Positions 27,633-36,850 of a stretch of DNA of 64,000 bases are shown here, piece after piece. The position numbers were made by a program, and so were the translations under genes. Numbering within the stretch: the stretch's first letter is position 1; each line of letters starts with the position of its first letter. Source of the stretch: Rhizobium sp. CC-YZS058 (GTDB lineage: Bacteria > Pseudomonadota > Alphaproteobacteria > Rhizobiales > Rhizobiaceae); NCBI RefSeq assembly GCF_034720595.1, contig NZ_JAYESJ010000001.1, positions 3,002,001 through 3,066,000 of the forward strand. Reading direction: 5' to 3'. The notes under the pieces were generated by a model. That model saw only the letters and a list, made by a program, of their open reading frames with translations. It did not search any database and was not told the DNA's origin.

Positions 27633-27824
27633 TTAAGATAAGACCGGCCAGATAGAGGACCCGGCAATCAGGCTCGAAGTGAGGGCCCGCGCCTCAAGCT
27701 CCTCCCAGGCGTCGGCATGAACGGCGCCCAACGCATTGCCACCCGAAAGGCAAAGCCAAAGCGAGGGGTCCGCTCCTCCTGCGTCCCGTCGTATGGTTTG
27801 TTGATCAATGGACAGCCCTGTCAC
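27633..27824 (-). pseudogene. Patatin-like phospholipase, N-terminal remnant
   Basis: 63 codons from 27824. LWLCLSGGNALGAVHADAWE matches the glycine-rich oxyanion start of bacterial patatin-like lipases (usually LSGGNALGAYHAGAWEAL), and SLIAGSSI is the nucleophile elbow region, here lacking the glycine after SSI (GSSIW instead of GASIG). The frame stops three residues later, so the enzyme is truncated before the Asp of the catalytic dyad. Decayed gene. Confidence 0.6.
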
Positions 27825-28181
27825 GCGTGTTGCTCCTGCAAACTGGACATGCCACCGGCAGTTCCTCGCGTGGACCGGGCTCAGTCAGATTTGCTGTCAT
27901 GCAGGCCAGGCGCCATCACGGAGCCGACTGCTCGCGACCGTTCCCGTCCAAACGCAGAGCCCGCCGCCAGGAGGTTGCCGCCTTCCCCCGGGGCGTGGTG
28001 CCACCCCTGCGGCGTACGCCTCTCCGGTTTCTCGACCGTCGGCCATTGAGGGGGTGTCCACGCATGGCGGTTGGGGGGGGCGCCCGGTCGCCCCGATCAC
28101 CGGACACGGCAAGGGAGTCATCAGTGTCTTCGAAAGTCGAGTGCGTACGCGGTAGTGTCTTGGCGATGCGGACGCTGCATG
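27825..28181. other. Intergenic region with a G-run, no gene seen
   Basis: About 360 bases between the patatin remnant and the TRAP operon terminator. A run of eight G occurs at 28073-28080. Frames through it are Arg/Pro-rich shadows. Confidence 0.4.
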
Positions 28182-28215
28182 AACAGGACCGGAGGATCGC
28201 GCCTCCGGTCCTGTT
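28182..28215 (-). terminator. Terminator hairpin of the TRAP operon
   Basis: A perfect 14-bp inverted repeat (AACAGGACCGGAGG and CCTCCGGTCCTGTT) with a 6-base loop, beginning 5 bases beyond the DctP stop. No strong T-tract follows, but stem stability and position support termination or 3'-end protection. Confidence 0.65.
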
Positions 28216-28220
28216 GGCGA

Positions 28221-29336
28221 TCAGCGACCGGCAGCCTGTGCTGCGTACATGTAGCTGTCATAGCTGTATTCGGCGACGCGGAACCATTCGAAGCTCTCGT
28301 CGCGGAATTTCTTCCAGCCCGGATAGATCTTGGCCCAGGTCGGATGCTGCTGGCTGTATTCGGCATAAAGCTCGAACGACGCCTTGTAGGCTGCGTCCAT
28401 CACATCGCGCGGAAGCGGGCGCAGCTGTACGCCCTTGGCCACGAGCGAGCGGATGGCGGAGGTGTTCTTGACGTCGTAGAGCGCCTGCATGTTGATATTG
28501 GCCGCCTTGCAGGCGGTGTCCAGCGCCACCTTGTAGGTGTCGGGCAGGCCGGCATATTGCGCCTGGTTGATGAAGAAGTGGATCGTCAGCCCGCCTTCCC
28601 AATAGGCCGGGTAGTAATAGTTCTTGGCGATCTGGTAGAAGCCCAGCTTCTCGTCGTCATAGGGGCCGATCCACTCGGCGGCGTCGATGGTGCCGCGCTC
28701 GAGCGCGGGGTAGATATCGCCGCCGGGCAGCTGCTGCGGCACGACGCCGAGGCGGGACATGACCTGGCCGGCCACGCCGGCAATGCGCATCTTGACGCCG
28801 TTCAGATCGGCGAGGCTGTTGATCTCCTTGCGGAACCAGCCGCCCATCTGCGCGCCCGTCGCGCCGCCCGGAATGCCGATGACGCCGTAGTTCGACAGGA
28901 ACTCGTTGTAGGCCTCGTTGCCGCCGCCGTGATACAGCCAGGCATTCTGCTGGCGGCCGTTGAGACCGAAGGGAATGGTCGAGCCGATCGCGAATGTCGG
29001 ATCCTTGCCGGTGAAATAATAGCCGCAGGTATGGGCGATCTCGACGGTGTTCTCCCGCACCGCATCGATCGCCTGCGCGCCCGGCAGCAGCTCGCCGGCC
29101 TGGAACACCTGGATCTGGAACTTGCCCTCGGTGATCTTGTTCAGCGCATCCGCCATGACGACCGCGCCGCCATAGATGGTGTCGAGATTGTTCGGGAAAC
29201 CCGAGGTCAGGCGCCAGCGCAGAGTGGGCAGGCTCTGGGCAATGGCCGGCGCAGCCAGCGTCGAGCCGGCCGCTGCGGCCGCACCGGCCAGCGCCCCTTT
29301 CGTCATGAAGCCACGACGGCTTACATCCTTGGTCAT
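28221..29336 (-). CDS. dctP: TRAP transporter substrate-binding protein (DctP, TakP-like)
   Basis: 371 aa. The N-terminus has a twin-arginine-like signal (SRRGFMTKGALAGAAAAAG, cleavage after APAIA). The mature protein is a TRAP-type binding protein; the motifs EWIGPYDDEKLGFYQIAKNY and YYPAYWEGG closely resemble TakP-type proteins that bind 2-oxo or other monocarboxylates, with a conserved Arg in GVKMRIAG for the substrate carboxylate. It binds an organic acid in the periplasm and delivers it to DctQM. Last gene of the operon. Confidence 0.92.
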   Translation of the reverse strand: MTKDVSRRGFMTKGALAGAAAAAGSTLAAPAIAQSLPTLRWRLTSGFPNNLDTIYGGAVVMADALNKITEGKFQIQVFQAGELLPGAQAIDAVRENTVEIAHTCGYYFTGKDPTFAIGSTIPFGLNGRQQNAWLYHGGGNEAYNEFLSNYGVIGIPGGATGAQMGGWFRKEINSLADLNGVKMRIAGVAGQVMSRLGVVPQQLPGGDIYPALERGTIDAAEWIGPYDDEKLGFYQIAKNYYYPAYWEGGLTIHFFINQAQYAGLPDTYKVALDTACKAANINMQALYDVKNTSAIRSLVAKGVQLRPLPRDVMDAAYKASFELYAEYSQQHPTWAKIYPGWKKFRDESFEWFRVAEYSYDSYMYAAQAAGR

Positions 29337-29385
29337 CTTTGTCCTCCTCGGTGATCGTCTTGCGGTCGATCAGATCGCCGCGTCT

Positions 29386-30987
29386 TCAAGGGTTCGAGCT
29401 CGGCGGAGTGCCGAAACTCGGTGTCGGGGAATCGAAGCTCGGCTGCGCCGGCTGCGGGGCGTCGGATGGCGGTGCGCCGAAACTGGGCGGCGGCGGTGCG
29501 CCGAAGCTCGGTGGCGACGGCACGCCGGAGGCGTCCGGTGCGGCGAACGGGTTCATGCCGCCTGCGCCCGGCATCGGAATGTTGATCTGGATCGAGTTCG
29601 GATCGACGTCGGACGAACCGGACTTGTAATGCGTGACGAGCCCGGGAAAGAGGATCACGACCGCGACCATGACCAGCTGGATGGCGAGATACGGAAGTGC
29701 GCCCATGTAGATCTGCCCGGAGGTCACCGGCTGGATGGTCGCACCCGTCACCCGGTCCTTGTAGGCCCGCGAGGGGGCGACGGAGCGCAGGTAGAACAGC
29801 GAGAAGCCGAAGGGCGGATGCATGAACGAGGTCTGCATGTTGATCGCCAGCATGACGCCGAACCAGACCAGATCGATCCCGAGACTGTCGGCCACCGGCG
29901 CCAGCAGCGGCACGATGATGAAGGCGAGCTCGAAATAATCGAGGAAGAACGCCAGGAAGAAGACCAGCAGGTTCGCGACGATCAGGAAGCCGATCTCGCC
30001 GCCCGGGACCGAGGTCATCAGATGCTCGACCCAGACATGGCCGTTGACGCCATAGAATGTCAGCGAGAAGACGCGGGCGCCGAGCAGGATGAAGAGAACG
30101 AAGGAGGACAGCTTGACCGTGGCGTAGAGCGCCGACGTCACGATGCCAAGGCTGAGGCGCCGGTTGAGCGCCGCGAGCGCAAGCGCGCCGACGGCGCCCA
30201 TGGCGCCCCCTTCGGTGGGCGTGGCAAGGCCGATGAAGATCGTGCCCAGAACGAGGAAGATCAGCACCAGCGGCGGGACGAGCGAGATGATGACCTTGTT
30301 GAACAGCTTCCAGCCGCGCAGCGACCGCGCTTCCAGCGGCAGGGCCGGCACGCTCTTCGGCTGCAGGAACGAGATCAGGACGATGTAGCCGATATAGGCG
30401 CCCACCATGATGAGAGCCGGGACGAGCGCACCCTTGTACATGTCGCCGACCGAGCGGCCGAGCTGGTCGGCCAGGATGATCAGAACGAGGCTTGGCGGGA
30501 TGATCTGCGCCAGCGTGCCTGAGGCGGCGATCGTGCCGGCCGCAACGCGCCGGTCATAGCCATAGCGCAGCATGATCGGCAGCGAGATCAGGCCCATGGA
30601 AATGACCGAGGCGGCAACGACGCCGGTGGTCGCGGCGAGGATCGCGCCGACGAAGATGACGGCGAAGGCGAGGCCGCCGCGAATGGGGCCGAAAAGCTGG
30701 CCGATCGTGTCGAGCAGTTCCTCCGCCATTCCGCTTCGCTCCAGGATCAGGCCCATGAAGGTGAAGAAGGGGATGGCGAGAAGCGTTTCGTTCGACATCT
30801 GACCGAAGATGCGATCCGGGATGGCGCCGAAGAGATTGACCGGCAGAAGGCCCATCTCGATGCCGACGAAGCCGAAGGCAAAGCCGACGAAGGCCAGCGC
30901 GAATGCCACGGGATAGCCGAGCAACAGCACGACGATCAGCGACAGGAACATGATGGGGGCGAGATTTTCCGCAAAGAAAGCAAACAT
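29386..30987 (-). CDS. dctM: TRAP transporter large permease (DctM) with Pro-rich C-terminal tail
   Basis: 533 aa with about 12 membrane helices; it is the Na+-coupled translocation subunit. Conserved segments include AILAATTGVVAASVISMGLI, SGTLAQIIPPSLVLIILADQ and TPTEGGAMGAVGA. DctM proteins normally end near residue 445; here about 85 extra residues follow, rich in Pro and Ser with repeats of PPSFGAPP, PSFD and PSFGTPP. The tail is in frame with no sign of error and is predicted disordered. The gene begins 15 bases after dctQ. Confidence 0.93.
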   Translation of the reverse strand: MFAFFAENLAPIMFLSLIVVLLLGYPVAFALAFVGFAFGFVGIEMGLLPVNLFGAIPDRIFGQMSNETLLAIPFFTFMGLILERSGMAEELLDTIGQLFGPIRGGLAFAVIFVGAILAATTGVVAASVISMGLISLPIMLRYGYDRRVAAGTIAASGTLAQIIPPSLVLIILADQLGRSVGDMYKGALVPALIMVGAYIGYIVLISFLQPKSVPALPLEARSLRGWKLFNKVIISLVPPLVLIFLVLGTIFIGLATPTEGGAMGAVGALALAALNRRLSLGIVTSALYATVKLSSFVLFILLGARVFSLTFYGVNGHVWVEHLMTSVPGGEIGFLIVANLLVFFLAFFLDYFELAFIIVPLLAPVADSLGIDLVWFGVMLAINMQTSFMHPPFGFSLFYLRSVAPSRAYKDRVTGATIQPVTSGQIYMGALPYLAIQLVMVAVVILFPGLVTHYKSGSSDVDPNSIQINIPMPGAGGMNPFAAPDASGVPSPPSFGAPPPPSFGAPPSDAPQPAQPSFDSPTPSFGTPPSSNP

Positions 30988-31002
30988 GACGGTGATCCGG
31001 CC

Positions 31003-31551
31003 CTAGAGTGTTTGTGCTTCGGCGTCGGCGAGCGCGATGGCATCCGGCAGGTCCCCGCGCAGGATGGCAATCCGCTTGATGAGCTCGGACAGGCCTTGAA
31101 GGGCGAGCAGCCCGAAGCCGAGGGGGATGAGCGCCCAGACCGGCCAGAGAATGAGACCGCCGGTATTATTCGAAATCTCGCCGCTGATGAACTTCGAGGT
31201 GACGCGCGGCCAGGAGAGAGCGATGGTGATCAGGCAGAAGGGGAAGAGGAAGAACAGCGTGCCGAGGATCTCGATCCACAGCTGCGTGCGGCGGGACAGT
31301 CGGCCATAGACCAGATCGACCTTCACATGCTCGTTGTTCAGCAGCGTATAGCCGGCAGCCACCAGGAAGCCTGCCGAGAACAGATACCATTGCGCCTCAA
31401 GCCAGGCGTTCGAGCTGACGTTGAACAGCTTGCGCGTCGTCGCATTCACCGCGCTGATGATGATCGCCAGCAGGATGAGCCACGAAACGGCTTTTCCAAT
31501 GAATGTGTTTGCCGCGTCGATAAGACGCGACACTGCCAAAAGGCCCGCCAT
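31003..31551 (-). CDS. dctQ: TRAP transporter small permease (DctQ)
   Basis: 182 aa from ATG 31551, chosen because GGAGGG lies 6 bases upstream. Four membrane helices, with the DctQ hallmarks WLEAQWYLFSAGFLVAAGYT and NNEHVKVDLVY. It bridges DctM and the binding protein. It is first of the three transporter genes on the minus strand and follows the response regulator gene by 95 bases. Confidence 0.92.
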   Translation of the reverse strand: MAGLLAVSRLIDAANTFIGKAVSWLILLAIIISAVNATTRKLFNVSSNAWLEAQWYLFSAGFLVAAGYTLLNNEHVKVDLVYGRLSRRTQLWIEILGTLFFLFPFCLITIALSWPRVTSKFISGEISNNTGGLILWPVWALIPLGFGLLALQGLSELIKRIAILRGDLPDAIALADAEAQTL

Positions 31552-31646
31552 GATGTTCCCTCCCGAACCCACTCCCGGATCTGAAGAAAACTAGTACGTG
31601 TCCCGTTCTGGTTGGACAAGGGCACTTGCGCGGACGAGTGCCCGTC

Positions 31647-32309
31647 CTACCCAGAACTGGGTAGATCATCCGTGGAGGTCCGCGCCAGACCATGCTCCAT
31701 CACATAGCGGATCAGACCGGCGGTGCTCGCTATGCCAAGCTTCTTCTTGATGTTCTTTCGGTGGGTTTCCACCGTTGCCGTGGAAATGGACAGCGCGAGG
31801 GCCACATCGCGGTTGCTGCGTCCGGAGGCGAGCGCCAGCAGGACATCCCGCTCGCGTGCCGTGATCGCCGCCGGCCCACTTTGGTCGTGGCGTTCGAGAA
31901 GAACGTCGGAGACGCCGGACGAGAAATAGGTTCCACCGCCCGCGACGCATTCGATCGCCGCAACGATCTCCTCGGTCGGCACGTCCTTCAGGATGTAGCC
32001 GGAGGCGCCGCGCAGGACGGAGGCGGAAATATACTCGCGGTTGTCATGCATGGAGAGCATGACGATGCGGGTGTCCGGAACGGCGGACTTGAACAGGGTG
32101 ATCGCATCGATGCCGTTCATCTGGGGCATGTTGATGTCCATCAGCACGATCTGCGGCCGCAGCCGTTTGGCCTCCTCCACGCCGGCACTGGCAAGCACGG
32201 CCGTGCCGACGACGGCGATGGTTCCATAGGTGCCGAGCAGCGCTCTCAACCCATCCAGAACGAGGGGGTGATTGTCGACGAGGAGGACGGAAATCGGGGC
32301 GGAGGGCAT
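31647..32309 (-). CDS. NarL/FixJ-family response regulator
   Basis: 220 aa. Receiver domain with D12 in LLVDNHP, phospho-acceptor D58 (VLMDINMPQMNG), and K in GYILKDVPTEE. A LuxR-type HTH (ITARERDVLLALASGRSNRD, then ATVETHRKNIKKKLG) closes the protein. The ATG shares one base with the stop of the kinase gene (TGATG), so the pair is translationally coupled. It lies directly upstream of the TRAP genes and probably activates them in response to the substrate. Confidence 0.93.
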   Translation of the reverse strand: MPSAPISVLLVDNHPLVLDGLRALLGTYGTIAVVGTAVLASAGVEEAKRLRPQIVLMDINMPQMNGIDAITLFKSAVPDTRIVMLSMHDNREYISASVLRGASGYILKDVPTEEIVAAIECVAGGGTYFSSGVSDVLLERHDQSGPAAITARERDVLLALASGRSNRDVALALSISTATVETHRKNIKKKLGIASTAGLIRYVMEHGLARTSTDDLPSSG

Positions 32310-33691
32310 CAGGCGGCATCCCTTTCCTGTGATCCCTGGCGGTTGGCGGACTTCGGCAGCATCGCCGTCAGGACAGTTCCCCCTTCCCCGGACTTGATCA
32401 GCAGGATGCCGCCGAAATGCGCCATTCGCTCAGCCATGTTTCGAAGACCCAGTCCGCCCGAGTTCGGCGTCTGGCCCATCTGCGCTTGAAACCCCGTGCC
32501 ATTATCGGCAATGGTCATCCGCATGCGGCCACGCTCGCTCCAGAGCCGGATGTCGACCCGCGAGGCCTCTGCATGGCGCTCGACATTGGTCAGCGCTTCC
32601 TGCGCGATGCGGTAGAGCGCCGTGCTCGCCTCCGGTTTCAGCCGGTCCGGCGCCTCCGTCTCGATCTCGACACGGATCGCCGTGCGCTCGCTGAAATTGG
32701 CCGCCAGTGATTTGAGAGCCGGCGTCAGGCCGAGATCGTCCAGGAGTCGCGGCCGCAGTTCGTGGGAAAGCCGCCGGACCTCCTTGATCGCGCTGTTCAG
32801 CGCCTCGGCACCGCGCTCGATCGCGGCCGAGGCGTCGTCGGCATGGCTGCTGACCCTGCGGCTGGCGAGATCGATCGCATAGCGCACGCCGATCAGGCTC
32901 TGGGAGATGCCATCGTGCAGTTCGCGGGCAAGCCTTGCCCGTTCCTCCTCCTGCGCGTCGATGACCCGCTGGGTCAGCGCCGCGAGCTTCCGGTCGGCAA
33001 GCCGCCGCTCGCTCAGGGTGATCCAGATACAGGTCGCAAAGACAAGCAGGACCGCAGGCACGGCGATCATCGCCACGATCGCGAAGGTGCCCCGGATATT
33101 CTGCCTCGTATCGGCATTCGCGGCGGCGGTCTGGGCATAGACCTCGTCGAGATAGACACCGGTTCCCACCATCCAGCGCCACTTGTCGAGGCCGGCGGCA
33201 AAGGACAGTTTGTCGGCCATCTTGCCGGTGGACGGCTGCTCCCACTTGTAGCGATGCAGACCGCCCCCCTCCTTCGCCTTCTCGATCAGGTTGGCGATGA
33301 CCCGGTCGCCATCCGGATCGGTCAGGGCAAGCCAGTTCCTGCCGGGGCGGAAGCTCTGCCGGGGATGGACGACATTGTTGCCGTCGTAATCATAGACGAA
33401 GAAGTAGCCGTCGACGCCATAGTCCAGCGACGAGAGGATCGACCGGACGCGCTCCTTGGCCACCATGTCGTCCGGCCCGGCCTTGGCATAGATATCCTGG
33501 ATTGCGGAGAGAGCGAGGTTGGTCAGGTTCAGAAGCTCGGTCTCCTTCGCCTTCAGCATGTTTCGCTCGAAGGTCTCGATGCTGCTCTGCGCAAGCCGGG
33601 TCGACTGCCAGGTGATAAAAGCGGTGATCGTCATGATGGCGACGATCAAGGGCACGATGGCGAGGGCGACGATTTGATAGCGCAACTGCAT
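32309..33691 (-). CDS. Sensor histidine kinase with periplasmic Cache domain
   Basis: 460 aa. A transmembrane helix (9-29), then a single Cache domain (about 35-190; DGYFFVYDYDGNNVVHPRQS, then AGLDKWRWMVGTGVYLDEV), a second helix (202-226), and the HisKA_3 dimerisation box RLARELHDGISQSL with H259. The ATPase has ADNGTGF and SGGLGLRNMAERM. Cache domains of this class bind small organic acids, which fits the TRAP operon downstream: sensor, regulator and transporter for one carboxylate (inference). It partners with the NarL-type regulator at 31647-32309. Confidence 0.93.
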   Translation of the reverse strand: MQLRYQIVALAIVPLIVAIMTITAFITWQSTRLAQSSIETFERNMLKAKETELLNLTNLALSAIQDIYAKAGPDDMVAKERVRSILSSLDYGVDGYFFVYDYDGNNVVHPRQSFRPGRNWLALTDPDGDRVIANLIEKAKEGGGLHRYKWEQPSTGKMADKLSFAAGLDKWRWMVGTGVYLDEVYAQTAAANADTRQNIRGTFAIVAMIAVPAVLLVFATCIWITLSERRLADRKLAALTQRVIDAQEEERARLARELHDGISQSLIGVRYAIDLASRRVSSHADDASAAIERGAEALNSAIKEVRRLSHELRPRLLDDLGLTPALKSLAANFSERTAIRVEIETEAPDRLKPEASTALYRIAQEALTNVERHAEASRVDIRLWSERGRMRMTIADNGTGFQAQMGQTPNSGGLGLRNMAERMAHFGGILLIKSGEGGTVLTAMLPKSANRQGSQERDAA

Positions 33692-33779
33692 CGGTGGTTC
33701 TCGGTTGGCGTCGTTTCAGACCAGAGCTGTTTGATATCACGCTTCTGAGGACGAAAATCGGCTCTTCGTCTGATTACAG

Positions 33780-35903
33780 CTACGAAGCCACGTTGAGACC
33801 GAGTTGGATCGATCCGCTCGGGTGCCTGGGAAAGGTCAGCGTGACCTCCGTGCCGTGGCCGAGTCTGGATTTGATCGTGGCGTCCCCGCCGGATTGGCGG
33901 ACGAAGCCGTAGACGGTCGCGAGACCGAGGCCGGCGCCGCCGTCTTCGATCCGTGTCGTGAAATAGGGCTCGAAGGCCTTGTCGATTGCCTCGGGCGTCA
34001 TGCCGATGCCCTCGTCGGACACCGTGACGAGCACGGATGTTGCGTCATTGCCTGCTGCAATCGCGATCTCGCCGCCGTTCGGCATGGCCGCTGCCGAGTT
34101 CAGGCAAAGATTGAGGATCGACTGTTCGAACAAGGCCGGGTCGAGAAAGACCGGCGACAGGTCCGGGGCGACGCGAAGCGTCACCTGGCAGCGCTCACCC
34201 ACGGCGATCTCCAGAACGTCGATCATGCCGGTGAGGACGGCCTTGAGATCGACGGAGACGGGGAAGAGCTGCTGCTGGCTGGCGACGGACAGCATGCTAG
34301 AGGACAAGGCGCGGCCGCGGTCTGCCGCCTTGCGAATGCGGTTGAGATGCCGCCTTTGCCGATCGGTGATGCCGGTCTCGCGCTCCAGCAGGCCGAGACT
34401 GCCGGTCACGATGCCGATCATATTGCCAACCTCATGGGCCAGCTGGTGCGTCATGCGGGTAATCCCCACCAGCCGCTGCGCCTTCGCCGCCTCCGCCTCC
34501 TGGCGATCGGCTTCGGTGACATCGCGGGCCAGGAGAACGAAGCCGCCGTCCTTCTGGCGCGAGAGCGAAACCTCGACCACCTGCCCGTCGGCGCGGCGAT
34601 GACGAAAGACGAAGGGCTTCGTCCATCGGTCGTCGTCCGCCAGCATCTCCTTCAAAGTGCCGATCTCGGCGGCAGGAAGGATATCGAGGAAGCGGCGCAG
34701 GGGCAGCTTGCGCGCAGCGCTGCTGCGGCCGACGAGTTCGATGACGCGGCGGTTCATGGCAAGCGGCTTGCCTGTCTGGTCGAAGACGGCGATCCCTTCG
34801 TTCATGCTGCGGAAAACCGCCCGAATGGTCCGTGCCGCGGTCTCTGCCTTGCGCCGCATCCGGCTGACGCGATCGACATTGTCCCGAAAGGCGCTGAAGG
34901 CATTGACCAGGCGGACGAGCTCGGTTTCGTTGCCGCGATAGCGCGGCGCGGCATCGAGCGTCTGGCCGACAGCCAGGGCATTCATGCCGGCGGAGAGATC
35001 GATGATCCCGCGCGAGACCCGCATGACGGAGCGGATGGCGAAGGCGGCAATGAGCAGCATGAGGAGCGCCGTGGCGAAGACGATGCTCAAGAGCCGCTGC
35101 AGCATCTGCGACGTCGCCCGCACATCCTCTCCCAGCTTCCGCACGACGCTGTCGTTCTGCGCTTCGACGGCGCGCGACAGCGCACGCGACACCGTATGCA
35201 GCCGCGTGATCGCCGCGCGGATGGAAAACATTTCCCGAAGATAGCGGGTCTGCGCGGCGAAGATGCGCTGATGCGCGTCGAGCGCGTCCCGATCCAGGCG
35301 GACGGGGGCAAGTTGGGCGATCGAGAGGTCCCGCACGTAGCGTCTCTGCAGCTCGCCGAGCTGAAACAGGCTGTCCGAGGTCGAGGCTGACTGGGCGATG
35401 GTGTTGAGGCTCGGCGGCAGGTTCCGGACGGTGGTGATGTCGCGCGTCGCGATCTGGCTCAGCGCGATGGCGGCATCCGACTTGTGCGCCTGCGCCGCCT
35501 CGGCGTTGCGCATCATGATCACCGTCTGCTCCTGGATCGCCTCGAGCAGGGCGAGCACGCGGCCATCGGAGCGCGCCGCCGTCCGCTCGGAGCGCGGACG
35601 GAGCATGCTCATCAGTCCATCCACCTGCGTCAGCACGGCGCGGCTCTCGCTGGAGATGCGGTAGGGCGAGGTCGCATTCATCAGGAAGGGAGCGCTGGAC
35701 ACGAGATCGGACACCTGCTTGGACACGATCGCCGACTTGCCGAGGCTGACGAATGCCTCGGTGCCATAGGTCGCCATCTCGTTGCGCGCCTTGAGGAGGC
35801 CGAAAATGGCAACAGCCGAGATGCCGAGGACAAGCGCTCCGATGAGCAGAATGGCGGCCGGCAGCCGGAAGGCGATCGAAGAGAAGTAGGCGCGATGCGT
35901 CAT
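33780..35903 (-). CDS. Sensor histidine kinase (periplasmic helical sensor, HAMP, PAS, HisKA, HATPase)
   Basis: 707 aa. TM1 at about 14-38, a helical periplasmic region to about residue 270, and TM2 (IVFATALLMLLIAAFAIRSV), followed by a HAMP-like linker and a PAS domain (RSMNEGIAVFDQTGKPLAMN). The H-box is THQLAHEVGNMIG, with ATPase motifs LNLCLNSAAAM, VSDEGIGM and GGAGLGLATVYGFV. The architecture is close to TorS/AfuA-operon-type regulators where the sensor often reads a periplasmic binding protein. The start overlaps the stop of the OmpR-type regulator by 4 bases, and the pair is divergent from the AfuABC-like operon it probably controls. Confidence 0.92.
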   Translation of the reverse strand: MTHRAYFSSIAFRLPAAILLIGALVLGISAVAIFGLLKARNEMATYGTEAFVSLGKSAIVSKQVSDLVSSAPFLMNATSPYRISSESRAVLTQVDGLMSMLRPRSERTAARSDGRVLALLEAIQEQTVIMMRNAEAAQAHKSDAAIALSQIATRDITTVRNLPPSLNTIAQSASTSDSLFQLGELQRRYVRDLSIAQLAPVRLDRDALDAHQRIFAAQTRYLREMFSIRAAITRLHTVSRALSRAVEAQNDSVVRKLGEDVRATSQMLQRLLSIVFATALLMLLIAAFAIRSVMRVSRGIIDLSAGMNALAVGQTLDAAPRYRGNETELVRLVNAFSAFRDNVDRVSRMRRKAETAARTIRAVFRSMNEGIAVFDQTGKPLAMNRRVIELVGRSSAARKLPLRRFLDILPAAEIGTLKEMLADDDRWTKPFVFRHRRADGQVVEVSLSRQKDGGFVLLARDVTEADRQEAEAAKAQRLVGITRMTHQLAHEVGNMIGIVTGSLGLLERETGITDRQRRHLNRIRKAADRGRALSSSMLSVASQQQLFPVSVDLKAVLTGMIDVLEIAVGERCQVTLRVAPDLSPVFLDPALFEQSILNLCLNSAAAMPNGGEIAIAAGNDATSVLVTVSDEGIGMTPEAIDKAFEPYFTTRIEDGGAGLGLATVYGFVRQSGGDATIKSRLGHGTEVTLTFPRHPSGSIQLGLNVAS

Positions 35904-36631
35904 GGGTCGGTCTCGCGCCCCGGAGCCTCCAGCATATAGCCGCGACCGCGACGCGTCTTGATGAAGCGCGGCAGTTCGGGGTTCTGCTCGATCTTGCGAC
36001 GCAGCCGCAGGACAAGCACGTCGACATTGCGATCCAGATAGCGCTCCGTGCCGCTGCCCAGCCGCTCGAGGATCTGCGCCCGGCTGACGGGCTGGTTCGG
36101 CGTTTCGGCCAAGAGCTCCAGCAGCGCGAACTCCGCGCCGGTCAGCGTCTTGCCGGGCGACCCCTCGCAGGAGGCCAGCCGGCGCTTGAGGTCGATCGTC
36201 CAGTCTCCGAGGGTCAGCGCCGAGGGCGCGGATGCGAGATCCGGCCCGCGCTCCGGCTTGGCGCTCGGGATCGAGCGGCGAAGCACCGCCTTCATGCGTG
36301 CCGCAAGCTCGATCGGCTCGAACGGCTTGACGATGTAATCATCCGCGGCCGTTTCGAGCCCGAGCACGCGCTCGGCCGAACTGCCGGCCGCCGTGACCAT
36401 GATGATCGCCACATCCAGGGTGCTGCGGATGCGCTGAGCGAAGGTCCGCCCGGACGCGCCCGGCAGATTGTGATCGAGCAGGACGAGATGAACGCTTTCA
36501 CGCGACAGGAAGGCGCCTGCCTCCTCGGCGGAGCCGGCGAGAAACGGCGCCCATCCCTCCGCCTCCACGAGATCGAACAGAATCTCCGCCATATCCGGAT
36601 CGTCCTCCACGATCAGAACCTTGACCTGCAT
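35900..36631 (-). CDS. OmpR-family response regulator
   Basis: 243 aa from ATG 36631 (MQVKVLIVEDD; GGGAGG 4-5 bases upstream). A very long frame to 38221 contains it but runs across two plus-strand genes and is not real. Receiver with phospho-acceptor D53 (LVLLDHNLPG) and K in YIVKPFEPIE; a winged helix follows (LTGAEFALLELLAETPNQPV, RNVDVLVLRLRRKIEQNPEL, KTRRGRGYMLEA). Cognate regulator of the downstream kinase; divergent from the AfuA-like gene with a 219-base intergenic region that should hold its binding sites. Confidence 0.93.
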   Translation of the reverse strand: MQVKVLIVEDDPDMAEILFDLVEAEGWAPFLAGSAEEAGAFLSRESVHLVLLDHNLPGASGRTFAQRIRSTLDVAIIMVTAAGSSAERVLGLETAADDYIVKPFEPIELAARMKAVLRRSIPSAKPERGPDLASAPSALTLGDWTIDLKRRLASCEGSPGKTLTGAEFALLELLAETPNQPVSRAQILERLGSGTERYLDRNVDVLVLRLRRKIEQNPELPRFIKTRRGRGYMLEAPGRETDP

Positions 36632-36850
36632 GCACGCATCCTCCCGCCCCCATCTTAGGCCTGACGGCCCGATGTTCAAACGCTCGCCCGTGACGGGAAA
36701 TGTCATAGTTGTAAGATTTGAAAGTTTTTCCCGGCGATGACCGGCCCGGCTGTAACAAGCGTAACCACTCCTTTCTTGAAGCCACGGCCGTATCTGCCAT
36801 TCTGACGGCGGAGGCTGGAACCGCTTGAGGTTCCGGAATGGGAGAGTTCG

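Noticed and set aside
28073..28080. Eight-G run as a quadruplex or phase-variation tract
   Set aside because: A single run outside any gene, with no further G-tracts in register and no frame to switch.
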